Assembly: GCF_046630445.1 (NCBI RefSeq) | Contig: NC_092339.1 | Location: 312,293,501 to 312,357,500, forward strand | DNA: 64,000 nucleotides | Reading direction: 5' to 3' | DNA from: Rutidosis leptorrhynchoides | Taxonomy: Eukaryota > Streptophyta > Magnoliopsida > Asterales > Asteraceae | Translations under genes and position numbers: made by a program | The notes under the pieces: generated by a model | The model's input: the letters and a program-made list of their open reading frames with translations, nothing else | Databases searched by the model: none | Told to the model about the DNA's origin: nothing | Shown: positions 23,719 to 36,040 of the stretch, piece after piece | Layout of the letters: each line of letters begins with the position of its first letter | How positions within the stretch are numbered: position 1 is the first letter of the stretch

Positions 23719-24318
23719 TGTTGGTCTTGTTAAGGATCAAAACAACCATTAACGAGCAAAAATCAAAGACGGAAGAGATAAACACGATGAATCAAGCATA
23801 AATCAATATCTTTAATATAAACGTTGAACTTACAATTGATTTAAACTAAGAAACATCGGTGGCCAGGGGAGATCGAGCATGATCTCCCTTATGCACAGGA
23901 TCGCCGAATGCGGCTCTCTCAAATTAGGGTTTAGACTCCTGATCTCTTAACCCTAAAGACACACATAAACTGATATATATAGACGACCTAGACTTAGGTT
24001 GCCCTAATGGGCCTATCAACATGAATAGCTCAACAGTTACATATGCTCCTATAACTCATCAGTTTCACGCGTGTATATAAACTAGGTGTACAATGTAAGG
24101 ATAGACGTTATTCGCTCAGTGACGGCCATACAAAATATGCATCAACACCTTTTTTACCTATTTCTACTACTTAATTATATATATGTACCATATAAATATA
24201 ACTATATATGTATGTGTTTATTGAAATTGCTTAAGAATTGTAGTTTGTTTAGGTCTGATGTAATGCTTTTCCGTACGTTTATTACTTCATTATTGAATTG
24301 TGAACTTGAGGTATGTAG

Positions 24319-24583
24319 TGCCTGAACATGAAGTGAACATGTTTGAAAGCTATGAGGATTTGTTGACTATTTTGACCATGGAGGATGAGAAGAAAAAGCT
24401 TAAAGCTGTAGAGCAGATACGGTTGTTGACTAAGGAAGATGAAGAGGCTCGAATCGTTATGGGTGAAAATGGTTTTGTTGAACCGTTGTTGCATTTTTTC
24501 GAGTCGACTATGCATCAAAGGAACATTGTTGCTCAAGAAAGTGCAGCCATGGCTCTGTTCAACCTCTCTGTCAATAACAACAG
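24319..24583 (+). pseudogene. U-box/ARM E3 ligase gene fragment, ARM exon a
   Basis: The frame reads EHEVNMFESYEDLLTILTMEDEKKK and continues through ARIVMGENGFVEPLLHFF to ALFNLSVNNNR, matching the start of the ARM-repeat region of U-box proteins of the PUB6/7/45 group. The donor GTATGT at 24584 splits an Arg codon that continues at 27075. Candidate acceptors lie at 24310 and 24318, and a TGA at 24294-24296 blocks the frame further upstream. The N-terminal region and U-box are absent from the window. What lies upstream is the PDH exon. Confidence 0.7.
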
Positions 24584-24609
24584 GTATGTTATGGTCACTC
24601 TTATTATAA

Positions 24610-24925
24610 ACTAGTCCGGATCCGGCCCGCGCGATGCGGCGGGAGCTTTCGGCTTTTGTATTCATATTTAACGTAGCGTTGTGTATTTACAGATGCGAAA
24701 ACGGCTCATATCTTAAGCGCCGTTTTAGATGTCGTTGTCTTAAGCGTTTTTAAAAAGTGTCCTCTGTTTTTAATTTGACTAACGTGTTGTCGAGATCCCC
24801 ATTTTGTTTCAATCAATCTTTTACCTGGCATAGATTAATAAACGTTACTGTAGTTTACAACAAAGTGCATTTATATCTTTTACCTGGCATAGATTAATAA
24901 ACGTTACTCTGTGTGTGTGTTAATT
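24610..24925 (-). mobile_element. Helitron 2, 3' end on the minus strand
   Basis: Plus-strand ACTAG at 24610-24614 is the complement of terminal CTAGT. A hairpin (CCCGC...GCGGG) lies at 24626-24643, and the sequence that follows matches the terminus of Helitron 1 (17400-17489) inverted. The inner end is not defined. Confidence 0.6.
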
Positions 24926-26004
24926 CTAGTATATAAATGATGAAACCTCATTGCAACGAATAAAAAATAATAAAATCTCCATACCCTTGCAACAACTACT
25001 TCATCTTTTTCCATTGAAACATCCTTGAGCACTCATCGTAACAGAAAATACCGTGTTTTGTTCCTGCAGTGAAAATAGCATTAATCCAATAATTATTAAT
25101 CTACATTGAAATTAAGATTTTCATGCACACATTTACATCTAACTATATTTGGCATATAACCAAGCCGTTCACACGCTTCAAGCATATCAGTCTCCACTTC
25201 ATAGGAAGTGAAGCTAAAACACAAATAATATCACAGTAGGCGTTAACGCTATTAATAACAATGCAAATTAAGTTTCTTATTCTCTTTATCCAATTCACAT
25301 TCCTACTCTATAAGTATTGTATTTGTGTTACCAAACCACTAAGATGACTATGTAACCAAACCATCAAACAAAACACACAACTCAAATTGTCAGACTATTA
25401 CCAAATCGTAAACAATTTACATATTAACTAATATAGACAAAAGTTATGAATAGTAACTAGGGACATTTTCGACTTTTCACCTTTTTTAAAAAAAATTTAA
25501 CTAAATTTCATTTTACCGCCCCCACACTTTTTTGAAAAATTCAAATCGACCCCCCAAACAGGGGGGTAACATGTCAATTAATCATTTTCATAAAAAATCT
25601 TAAATAAACTCCACCCAAATATTCAACGGGTCATAACTTCTCGCTCGCAACGAGTTAAATTTTTCCGACACCATCGTTATACTCGAAATAATTTTAGGAA
25701 CACAATGTCACTAGCTATACGCAAAACGGACGCTTTTTAAAAAACGCTAAATATTTGGGGTACTTTTCATACACGTTGATTTTGCGTTAAATTTTTAAAA
25801 GTCGACAATTCCATAGCGAAACACGGAGATGCACATATATTGTTAATTTAAAATAACATTTAAATCTCTCACGGGTTATACCCTTTAGTTCGACTCGAGT
25901 TGCGCTTCAACGACATCATCGTTAGCCACAAAATAATTTTACTAAACGCAATAAAATACATTGATAATCGAACCCCGGCGCGAAGCGAGGGTTAGATAAC
26001 TAGT
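24926..26004 (+). mobile_element. Helitron 3 (TCTAGTATATAAA start, CTAGT end)
   Basis: The start TCTAGTATATAAATGATG resembles plant Helitron 5' ends. The end is CTAGT (26000-26004), with a hairpin (AACCCCG, loop, CGAGGGTT, 25971-25993) just before it. The internal segment around 25605-25745 matches the repeated unit of Helitron 1 (GCTCGxxxCGAGTTAAATTTTT). The 5' boundary is tentative. Confidence 0.55.
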
Positions 26005-27074
26005 TTTACCTAATTGCTAACAAATATAAATTAAATTACACAATAAAATAGATTTAAAAAAATCCAACGAAAACCCTAAAATAAAAAAGTTTTACTTCCT
26101 CAAATATCCCTCTTTTTTAACTGAAAAAAAAACAATAAAAACATATGATACAACTTTTTAGGGTTTTAACAAACAGGAAACCCTAAGTTTTCAGATTCAA
26201 ACCTTAACCTTCCAAACCTATTCGATCGCTGATGTTAATTGGTTCTAATGATTCAGATAAAAGAAGCCGGTGCTGAACAACAACCAACGAAAATCGTTTG
26301 ATCGTGCAAAGATCTCGATGATTCGCCACCACCTATAGCATATTAATCTGGGGTGAAAATAAATTTAGGTGGTCGATTGAAATCGCCACAACCGCTAGCA
26401 TATTAGGGCAAAAATGAAGTAGATGGTGGAAACACTTTATAAATAATCAGTAAGGAGTAAAATGACAAAGATACCCCTTACTGTTTGTGCGCTGATATAC
26501 TTATTGGAAATATATATACTCACTATACTATTTGTGTAGTATCAGAAATTACCCATCTGCCCCTATGAACAGTAATGTTCTCTTTATGGGCAGGGGTATT
26601 ATGGTTATTTGCATTCATTTTTTACTTTTTTAAAAAAATACATTTCTTAACATTTTCTTTTTTCCTTTATTTACAACATTTTTTTTTCTCCCACATTTTA
26701 CTATTGGAACCAAAAGTGTCCGATTTTTGTGATTTCAGCCACATTCAATTATGTGTGTTCGGTAAGTTGAAGCGGGGTATTGTTTTTTTTTCCGGTTATA
26801 CTAGGGTAAAATATTATAATCGAAAATATCTAGTCTTTACCGATCGTCTCTCTATCTACAATTCTACATTATAACATCCTTTACGTAAACTGTCCCACCA
26901 CAATGCGCGTACCCAAACACACGTTTAATAAAAATAAAGTATTGGTGAAATTATACTTTTTTTTTATCATTTGGCACCCTAGCTATTTGTGAAAGTTTTG
27001 CCGCCTTTGTCACATAATATTTCGTAACACGATTAGTATTTAACTTGTGAGCGACTGCGGATCTGTTTTTTCAG

Positions 27075-27409
27075 AAACAAAGAAATGATGTTACAAGCCG
27101 GAGTACTTCCGTTGCTAGAGGACATGATCAGAAATTCAGGCTCACCGGGAGCAGTTGCAGCCCTCTACCTGAACCTATCCTGTTTAGAACAAGCCAAGCC
27201 CATTATCGGTTCGAGTGAAGCGGTCCCGTTTTTGATACGGGTTCTAGAGGACAGCGCAAATCTCGAATGTAAATCTGATGCTCTACACGCACTCTTCCAT
27301 CTTTCAACGTGCCATTCTAACATCTCCCGGCTCGTATCCTTAGGCATTCTAAATGCGCTTCTGCCACTCGTCAATGACATCACATGGACCGAAAAAGTAT
27401 TAGCCGTTT
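27075..27409 (+). pseudogene. U-box/ARM gene fragment, ARM exon b (5' part, interrupted)
   Basis: The frame NKEMMLQAGVLPLLEDMI, SPGAVAALYLNLSCLEQAKP, CKSDALHALFHLS continues to KVLAV, matching ARM repeats of PUB45-type proteins. These mediate substrate binding in plant U-box E3 ubiquitin ligases. The exon is cut at 27409 by an LTR element; reading on would stop at the TAA of its TGTAA terminus. The coding sequence resumes in phase at 36041. Confidence 0.8.
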
Positions 27410-29870
27410 TGTAACACCCGTTTTTCAGTTACACGTTATTTCGAGCGTCATTCGAAATACGAGGCATGTAAGCGTATATTTGGATCCCAAATAAAATTAG
27501 AGTTGATGTTCTAAAACCTTACCATTGGATAGTAAATCTCATTATGTTTCCAACGATATTTGGTTCATCAAAAATGGAGCTACGGTTTGAAAGTTACGAC
27601 CAAAACAAGTTCAGTTTCAGGCTCAGTTCATTGGGACTCCGTCCAGACTTTGGGACGCCGTCCAAGAATGAAGGGTGGGACGCCGTCCGGCCATTTTGGA
27701 CGCCATCCAAAGTGCCTGACAGGCCAGCAGCTGTATTTTAAAGGTTTTAAAAGAGGGTATTTGAGTCTTTTCACTTGGGGGTCGGTTTTGAGCCATTAAA
27801 ACTGATCCACTCTCATTCTTATCCCCATTTCACCTTCTCAAACACTCTCATCAAACCCTAGTGAGAGAGAGAGAGGTTCTAGCGAGAGAGAGTTGGGGAT
27901 TTGGAGAAGAAGAAGTGTGATTCGGGTCGGGTCTCAAAAGTTAAAGTTGTTCACCTCGTTCACGGCTACGTGGTGGTAGTGTTGGTAAGCTCTAAATCCG
28001 AATTTCTTTGTTAAGATTATTGTTTGAGTTAAAGTTTGTGCTAGTTAGAGTTATAACCCATTTATTGTGAAGTTTGGGGGTTTTTGGGGAAGATTCATGT
28101 ATGTAAACCCGAATTGGTGACTTAGGGTTTCAATTGATGGAATTGTTAGTTTGGACCTTGCATGTGTTAGTTAAACCTTAGAACACTTGTGTTGACTTGA
28201 TTTTTGGGTGTAAACCCTAATCTAGGTCAAAATGGGTTGAATGGGTATTTTGGGTCAAGTAAGCTTGATTCGGTGTCAAACTAAGTTATGGGTCAAGATT
28301 TGATGAACCAAGTATTTAAATGTTTGATTCAAGTGTTAAATGGTATTTTGGAAAGTTAGTCACTAGCCGTTAGTGATTAAAGATGTTTTTGGAACTTATG
28401 TCAAAATGGGTTGACTTAGATGGGTCAAATTTGGTAATGACTTTAATTTTAGATTAATTGGATGATAAGCAATTTTGGTTAAGACCTAGATTGGTTTAAA
28501 TGGTGTCAAATATAATTTTGGTTAAATTGTACTTGTTGGATGGGTCGGAATTACCACCCGTAGTGGTAGTTGGTGAAGTCCACTTTATTTGTCTAAATGG
28601 GATGTTTGTGGTGATAGGTGTAAACCCTTGGTTAAGGGTGTTGAAGTCGAATTCTCTCGTAGAGAATGTATGTTGATTGTTTGTATATCTATATGCGTAT
28701 TATAGGTAAAAGGTTTGCTCGGTTGCTTTTGGAGGCGATTTACGTTTATGACTTGTGCGGGCAATTCGAGGTGAGTGGAATAATTATATGCGTAGGTATA
28801 TAATGTATCTATTTGTTGTAGCGTGAAATGTGTAGTGTCGAGGTGTTAAGACACCACGTTTCACGTGAAGAGTGTAGCATCGAGGTGTTAAGATGCCACT
28901 CGGGTGTAGCATCGAGGTGTTAAGATGCCACCTAGGAGTGTAGTGTCGAGGTGTTAAGACACCACTCCGTAAAATAATGAGTAAAGCATCGAGGTGTTAA
29001 GATGCCACTCGGGGTGAAGTGCCGAGGTGTTAAGGTGCCACCCTAGGGGTTAGTGGTGCGAGGTGTTAAGTGCCCTAACGGATGTTATGAACACCGATGG
29101 CGTTTTCGCGAGCGCCGTTCCCTTGTACTATTGGTTAACCATGGTTATTTGTGTTGTAGCGTAAGCATATTATATTTGTTCATATTATATATGCTTTTGT
29201 TATGCTAGCTTGATTATTGGAGGTTATAGCTTGTAATTGTGATGATAAGCTAATTGTGTTGCTAGCATGTATGCGGTATGTGAGTAAGTGTTTGCAAGTA
29301 GGTATATTATATATGTATGTGTATAATTATTGCATTCACTAAGCCTCGGCTTACCCCTCTCGTTGTTTACCTTTTTACAGGTATTGTGTTATTGATGCTA
29401 GCTAGTTGTTAGACTAGACGTGCAGGAGCGGTTGGGCTTGATGGGGTAGCTTTCGGATAATTGGACGCGGATGAGGGTTTTGGTTGTCCCCGGGATTATG
29501 CTCTTGGTATCGGGTTGGGTTGTAGAGTTCTAATCCGTCTAAAGAGATAAATGGGTCGAAACTGCTACTTTATTTATAAAACGGGTCATTGTGAGCCCGG
29601 GGTTGTAAAACTTGTTTTAATGGTGGCAATATCTTAGTTTTACTTAATATGTCATATTGTGAAAATGGTTTCGTTGAAAAGTGTCGGGGAGCGAGTTTTT
29701 CACTCGCGTGTAAACAAAAGCTGATCAGTACTTTTTAGTTCATTGGGACGTCGTCCCAAATCCTTGGACGCCGTCCCAGTTGTAAAGGCGGGACGCCGTC
29801 CAGATGGGCAGTCACAGAATTTTTTTTTTTTTGTGTCGTGTTTTTGGTAAATCAATGTTGGGTTGTTACA
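27410..29870 (+). repeat. 5' LTR of LARD A
   Basis: It starts TGTAACACCC and ends GTTGTTACA. It carries two clusters of GGACG-C-CGTCC quasi-palindromes (27634-27712 and about 29746-29805) and a tandem stem-loop array (28823-29079). Confidence 0.9.
28823..29079 (+). repeat. Array of seven tandem stem-loops with constant loop, 5' LTR copy
   Basis: Seven units share the core CGAGGTGTTAAG (the last has the same loop). The flanking inner stem changes in concert (GTGTC/GACAC, GCATC/GATGC, GTGCC/GGTGC), as does the outer stem (GTGAAA/TTTCAC, GAGTG/CACTC, GGAGTG/CACTCC, GGGTG/CACCC, GTTAG/CTAAC). Such covariation indicates a folded RNA or DNA structure. A matching array is at 34971-35228. Confidence 0.85.
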
Positions 29871-29872
29871 AG

Positions 29873-29884
29873 TGGTATCAGAGC
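29873..29884 (+). other. Primer binding site of LARD A
   Basis: TGGTATCAGAGC, two bases after the 5' LTR, is the standard complement of the 3' end of initiator-Met tRNA in plant retroelements. Confidence 0.9.
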
Positions 29885-32800
29885 ATAGTCTAAGGGAATT
29901 AGGTGACCTTGGAATAGGTGCCTAGTCTTAGACTTATTGGCGGTCGTGCGTTATTTGCGGGACTTGTAGGATTTCGGGTCGGATTGAGATTTGTTAGTGC
30001 CTTAGAGTAGGTGACTAACTAGGACTTGTTTTTGTCCAAAGTGTGATGATGTGGGGCCTTATTTCGCGTGTAAATTAGTGCCTTAGATTGCTAGTGCCTA
30101 AGGTAAGTAGGCGAACTTGGACGTTGTGTTAGTGATAGTCACCTAGGTTGTAGGTTGACTTGTCGTTGTGGTGTACTTGTGTACATTTATTACTATTGTA
30201 TATTGGTGTATATATATATACAGGTATCTAATTGGTGCATTGTCTTAGAGATGAATCTATTGGAGAGATTCAAAGGTTTGGCGGTTTTGAGTGATCAAGT
30301 TCACGGTAAGGACTTTGGTCATTCGGGTACTAGGAGTTATCGTGTGTTATTTTGTGTGAATGTTGCGTCAGTCCGGGTAAAGTACTTTACGTGACCATGT
30401 GGAAATGGTAAGATACGCATTTGTAATAATGACCGATCACCATTATTACGAAAGTATATCTTGACACTAAACATGACATGACAAGTACCGAACGGAGGAG
30501 ACGTGGCATGGTTGGGGTAGAACGGGACGAATTAGGAATCTTTTATTGGTTCCTAGGATATAGTAGTCTCGAGTGATGTGCTTGTTATCACATCAGGTTC
30601 TTTGTGAGTCGGGAAGTGTAAGATGGAATCGGTTAGTTAAGTGAGCGAGCTAACTCACGAGTTTGGTGCGTGCTTAGCCACCCTAAGTAGTGGGTGCATT
30701 ATTGAGATTGTAATTGGTTTTAGTTACCCATCGTAACTAGGATGACCGATTTACGCTTGCGTGTGTGCGACGAGGACTTGAATTCCGTAATGGAATGCGA
30801 CAAGTCTAATGATTGTAGTTTTGAGTTACACTCGGTAGAGTGTGTGGGTAGAGAATCGTGTTAGGATTCTAATTGTGAGTCGCCTTGGAATTGGCGAATC
30901 GAGGAGTCTTCGGGTCATTAAACTCATGGGAGTGGGACCCATATGACGATGTTTACGATAGTGTGTTGGTGTGTTGTGGATTATAGGGTAACATTCCTAA
31001 CGGAATACCCCTGTCGTTGTGACTGTGCCGATAGGTGGAAGGGTGTAAGACTTGGTGTTCTCAAGCATCTCCTTAGTGTTAGATGAAGGGTTTCGTTAGG
31101 CTATATCTTTTTGGCCTTGTGAAAATTGCGGGTAGCGTGTGATCGCTAGGAACCTTCGATAAGACGATAAACCGTAAGGTTTGTCGGGTATGTATGACTT
31201 CGGGTCATTATTATAGAGAGACGGGTGACATCGGGTGTATGGATCCTAAAGATCGAGTTCTAAAATTTAGTAGGTTGTGGCGGGAGTCTGTATGACACTG
31301 CGTCAGGTGCCTTCTTATACCTGCTAGTGTGATGTTCAACTCCGATGATGGTGTGATCACTTTGTGCTTAGGGTGCCGGTGAGATACCCTTGGAAGCAGC
31401 GGAGATTATAATAGTGATCGACGGGTGATAGTAATACGACGGTTGCAAAAGTTGAAGTTTAAGAGCATTGTGATGAATACTTCTTATGAAGTGAAGGGTG
31501 AGCAAATCTTGTTGCTCTTAAGTGATAGACGGGTAAAGATGACCGGTGAGCCGGTGACGGACTTAATGGTCGGTTAGTCCGAAGGGTTTTGATGAAGTGT
31601 TGATATTATGGTGGACGCAATTATGGTGTCAGAATTGGTCACTCTTCTCCATGAGAGTGAGCAATTGTTGATAACGATTCGTCAAGTGGAAGGTCGGGTG
31701 ATCTCGACTGAGAATCACGACTAAGTAAGCGGCGTGACATATGCCTAGGCTTAGAGGCATATGTAAGACTTTGGTGGAGTTTGCTTTTCGAACGATTAAG
31801 GTGGTTAGTTGTGAATTGTGGTATGAAGGTGCGATTTCATCGCGTGTACGACGTCTCAAGTGATTGTGCATGTCGGCTCTGAGAGCCTAAAGCGAATTTG
31901 TGGTGAATTGATGTTTATGACCAGTGGTGAGAATGGTCAGGTGTGACGTGGAATTACAATTCCGCGGGATGTTATCATCTTGGCGGTGAGAATAGGGAGA
32001 TAAATCCTAAGTGGGGGAGTTTTTACTGCCGCCTGAGGAAAACTCCAGTGGTGTTATGTATAGTGAAATGTTGGAGCGTACCGTGCTAAGCCTCAATGGG
32101 TATTCAGAGCTCCTAACGAGGAAGTGTGACGGGTTGCTAATGTCGACTCGAGATCGTGCTCTACGATTATGAGTTACAACTCGAGAATGTTATGCGTGAA
32201 GATTGTGATGATGGGATCGAAGGAAGTGTAAGACTTCCTATGTAAGGTGGTCGTGTTGTACCAATGTGCGGTATGAGACCAAATGTGAAGTTTGAGATCC
32301 CGGAGTGAGAGGATGAAGTGTCGTTGCGAGTGCTCCCGTAGTGAAAAATCTGGGTTGTCATGAAACCCGGACAGTATAATTGAATGAGAACGAGTTCGAT
32401 ATCGTGGCGAATATAGTATTTTCCCTGTCGGGAAACACAATCGTGAAGATTGTCAGTGGATTATTCCACTTTATGGACGAATGTGAGGCGGAGAGTGTCG
32501 ATTTTGACTGTCTCACATCGAGACACGCAGATGTTGTTTGTTTGCGAGAGTGTGCTCCCTAGTGATGCGACTGTTAGTTGCATTGAAATGTTGAGACCAT
32601 CCTTAACGGACGGTCTAGGTAGGAAAGTTCACCCGGCGTGGTGAATATTTTTGTGAGTCGTGTGGCGAATTGCGGAAATTTTGTGATGATGATTCGCCGT
32701 TGACGGGATTTTGGTATACGAATAGCTTCTATGCTAGTACTAGGAAGCCATATTGTATGGTTCAGAGGAGAAACCCTATGACGATGTGTTGATGTTTCGT

Positions 32801-33557
32801 CTAATTCGTGGTGTATTATTGTCGTCCTGGATTAATCCAGTGACGTATAGTCGTGTGTGGATCGATCGGCGGGAAAGTGGTGCTTCCTAAGTGTTATTGC
32901 AGGGTTATTAAAATTTTTTCGTTGAAGGAATGATCCGGTGTAGAGCCGGAGGGAGTTTGGTTCTTGGCCTAAAGAATATTCAGGAATGATCGGTCGAGTA
33001 GTACAGTTATGAACCAAATGAGTACGAAATTTTAAGGAAGCATGAATCCTTCTCGATTTGGATTAATGTAAGACTTGGTTCGCGGCGTAGTGAATTTAGA
33101 AGATCGCATAGGGCGATATAGTTATGGATGACGCTTGTTGCGTGTTGCAGCCGTGATAACTTGAAGGAAAATGTGGTATTTTTCGTATTTTCTAAATGGA
33201 AATTCTGGACGTTGAGTGTATGAGATATCGTTTATTGCGGTAGTGCACGCTAGTGATCATTAGCGTGTGGTGGGATCTTAGAATTCACGGATGATGTTAT
33301 GGATGACGGGCTTTGTTGTGTTTTGTAGGAATCGTGAGGTGTGACGACGATGGTTGCCGGTGAATTGTCCTTCTTTTAGGACGATTGTGAAGTACGGTTG
33401 TTGTATTATGATGCGTTAGTGCACGAAGCGAGGATTCGGATGAGTTTACTACTTGTGTGACTCTGCGTTGGAAGCGGAAATGTTCGTGGGAGAAGTGCTT
33501 AACTTCTAGTGTTTGTGCGGATCACGAGGACGTGATCCAATTTAAGTGGGGGAGAGT
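29885..33557 (+). other. Noncoding internal region of LARD A
   Basis: No retroelement domain on either strand. Several perfect short inverted repeats: 9 bp (30423-30431/30441-30449), 10 bp (31737-31746/31755-31764), 8 bp (32016-32023/32039-32046), 8 bp (33519-33526/33531-33538). Parts match the internal region of the minus-strand relative at 58992-61350, for example GGAAGGGTGTAAGACTTGGTG near 31038. The polypurine tract AAGTGGGGGAGAGT (33544-33557) precedes the 3' LTR. Confidence 0.75.
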
Positions 33558-36035
33558 TGTAACACCCGTTTTTCAGTTACACGTTATTTCGAGCGTCATT
33601 CGAAATACGAGGCATGTAAGCGTATATTTGGATCCCAAATAAAATTAGAGTTGATGTTCTAAAACCTTACCATTGGATAGTAAATCTCATTACGTTTCCA
33701 ACGATATTTGGTTCATCAAAAACGGAGCTACGGTTTGAAAGTTATGACCAAAACAAGTTCAGTTTCAGGCTCAGTTCATTGGGACTCCGTCCAGACTTTG
33801 GGACGCCGTCCAAGAATGAAGGGTGGGACGCCGTCCGGCCATTTTGGACGCCGTCCAAAGTGCCTGACAGGCCAGCAGCTGTATTTTAAAGGTTTTAAAA
33901 GAGGGTATTTGAGTCTTTTCAATTGGGGGTCGGTTTTGAGCCATTAAAACTGATCCACTCTCATTCTTATCCCCATTTCACCTTCTCAAACACTCTCATC
34001 AAACCCTAGTGAGAGAGAGAGAGGTTCTAGCGAGAGAGAGTTGGGGATTTGGAGAAGAAGAAGTGTGATTCGGGTCGGGTCTCAAGAGTTAAAGTTGTTC
34101 ACCTCGTTCACGGCTACGTGGTGGTAGTGTTGGTAAGCTCTAAATCCGAATTTCTTTGTTAAGATTATTGTTTGAGTTAAAGTTTGTGCTAGTTAGAGTT
34201 ATAACCCATTTATTGTGAAGTTTGGGGGTTTTTGGGGAAGATTCATGTATGTAAACCCGAATTGGTGACTTAGGGTTTCAATTGATGGAATTGTTAGTTT
34301 GGACCTTGCATGTGTTAGTTAAACCTTAGAACACTTGTGTTGACTTGATTTTTGGGTGTAAACCCTAATCTAGGTCAAAATGGGTCGAATGGGTATTTTG
34401 GGTCAAGTAAGCTTGATTCGGTGTCAAACTAAGTTATGGGTCAATATTTGATGAACCAAGTATATAAATGTTTGATTCAAGTGTTAAATGGTATTTTGGA
34501 AAGTTAGTCACTAGCCGTTAGTGATTAAAGATGTTTTTGGAACTTATGTCAAAATGGGTTGACTTAGATGGGTCAAATTTGGTAATGACTTTAATTTTAG
34601 ATTAATTGGATGATAAGCAATTTTGGTTAAGACCTAGATTGGTTTAAATGGTGTCAAATATAATTTTGGTTAAATTGTACTTGTTGGATGGGTCGGAATT
34701 ACCACCCGTAGTGGTAATTGGTAAAGTCCACTTTATTTGTCTAAATGGGCGGTTTGTGGTGATAGGTGTAAACCCTTGGTTAAGGGTGTTGAAGTCGAAT
34801 TCTCTCGTAGAGAATGTATGTTGATTGTTTGTATATCTATATGCGTATTATAGGTAAAAGGTTTGCTCGGTTGCTTTTGGAGGCGATTTACGTTTATGAC
34901 TTGTGCGGGCAATTCGAGGTGAGTGGAATAATTATATGCGTAGGTATATAATGTATCTATTTGTTGTAGCGTGAAATGTGTAGTGTCGAGGTGTTAAGAC
35001 ACCACGTTTCACGTGAAGAGTGTAGCATCGAGGTGTTAAGATGCCACTCGGGTGTAGCATCGAGGTGTTAAGATGCCACCTAGGAGTGTAGTGTCGAGGT
35101 GTTAAGACACCACTCCGTAAAATAATGAGTGAAGCATCGAGGTGTTAAGATGCCACTCGGGGTGAAGTGCCGAGGTGTTAAGGTGCCACCCTAGGGGTTA
35201 GTGGTGCGAGGTGTTAAGTGCCCTAACGGATGTTATGAACACCGATGGCGTTTTCGCGAGCGCCGTTCCCTTGTACTATTGGTTAACCATGGTTATTTGT
35301 GTTGTAGCGTAAGCATATTATATTTGTTCATATTATATATGCTTTTGTTATGCTAGCTTGATTATTGGAGGTTATAGCTTGTAATTGTGATGATAAGCTA
35401 ATTGTGTTGCTAGCATGTATGCGGTATGTGAGTAAGTGTTTGCAAGTAGGTATATTATATATGTATGTGTATAATTATTGCATTCACTAAGCCTCAGCTT
35501 ACCCCTCTCGTTGTTTACCTTTTTACAGGTATTGTGTTATTGATGCTAGCTAGTTGTTAGACTAGACGTGCAGGAGCGGTTGGGCTTGATGGGGTAGCTT
35601 TCGGATAATTGGACGCGGATGGGGGTTTTGGTAGTCCCCGGGATTATGCTCTTGGTATCGGGTTGAGTTGTAGAGTTCTAATCCGTCTAAAGAGATAAAT
35701 GGGTCGAAACTGCTACTTTATTTATAAAACGGGTCATTGTGAGCCCGGGGTTGTAAAACTTGTTTTTATGGTGGCAATATCTTAGTTTTACTTAATATGT
35801 CATATTGTGAAAATGGTTTCGTTGAAAAGTGTCGGGGAGCGAGTTTTTCACTCGAGTGTAAACAAAAACTGATCAGTACTTTTTAGTTCATTGGGACGCC
35901 GTCCCAAATCCTTGGACGCCGTCCCAGTGGTAAAGGCGGGACGCCGTCCCGATTTCTGGACGCCGTCCAGATGGGCAGTCACAGAAAAAAAAAATTTGTG
36001 TCGCGTTTTTGGTAAATCAATGTTGGGTTGTTACA
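33558..36035 (+). repeat. 3' LTR of LARD A
   Basis: 2478 bp, nearly identical to 27410-29870. Quasi-palindrome clusters at 33782-33856 and about 35894-35970. Confidence 0.9.
34971..35228 (+). repeat. Array of seven tandem stem-loops with constant loop, 3' LTR copy
   Basis: Same architecture as 28823-29079. Unit 5 reads GAGTG here versus GAGTA in the other LTR, so the outer stem pairs fully with CACTC. Confidence 0.85.
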
Positions 36036-36040
36036 CGTTT

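Larger units (their letters stand above)
24584..27074 (+). other. Intron of the U-box gene fragment, filled with Helitron sequence
   Basis: Donor GTATGT at 24584 and acceptor TTTTTTCAG ending at 27074. It contains two Helitron ends (24610 and 26004), a tandem duplication of about 34 bp (CTTTTACCTGGCATAGATTA at about 24820 and 24876), and AT-rich sequence from 26005 to 27074 without a supportable gene. Confidence 0.65.
27410..36035 (+). mobile_element. LARD-type non-autonomous LTR retrotransposon A (8.6 kb) inside a U-box exon
   Basis: LTRs 27410-29870 and 33558-36035 have identical termini (TGTAACACCC...GGGTTGTTACA) and the TSD is CGTTT (27405-27409 and 36036-36040). The 3.7-kb internal region has no gag-pol ORF (longest frame about 80 codons), with long LTRs, as in large retrotransposon derivatives. 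The two LTRs are nearly identical apart from a short deletion (about 18-20 bp) in the left copy near 29810 and scattered substitutions, so the insertion is fairly recent. Confidence 0.9.

Noticed and set aside
28823..29079. CRISPR-like array
   Set aside because: Regular repeats, but in a plant retroelement; units are adjacent hairpins with covarying stems, not repeats separated by unique spacers, and no cas genes are present.
27544..33947. 79-codon ORFs at 27560-27799 and 33708-33947
   Set aside because: They lie in the two LTRs of LARD A, across the quasi-palindrome cluster; no domain.
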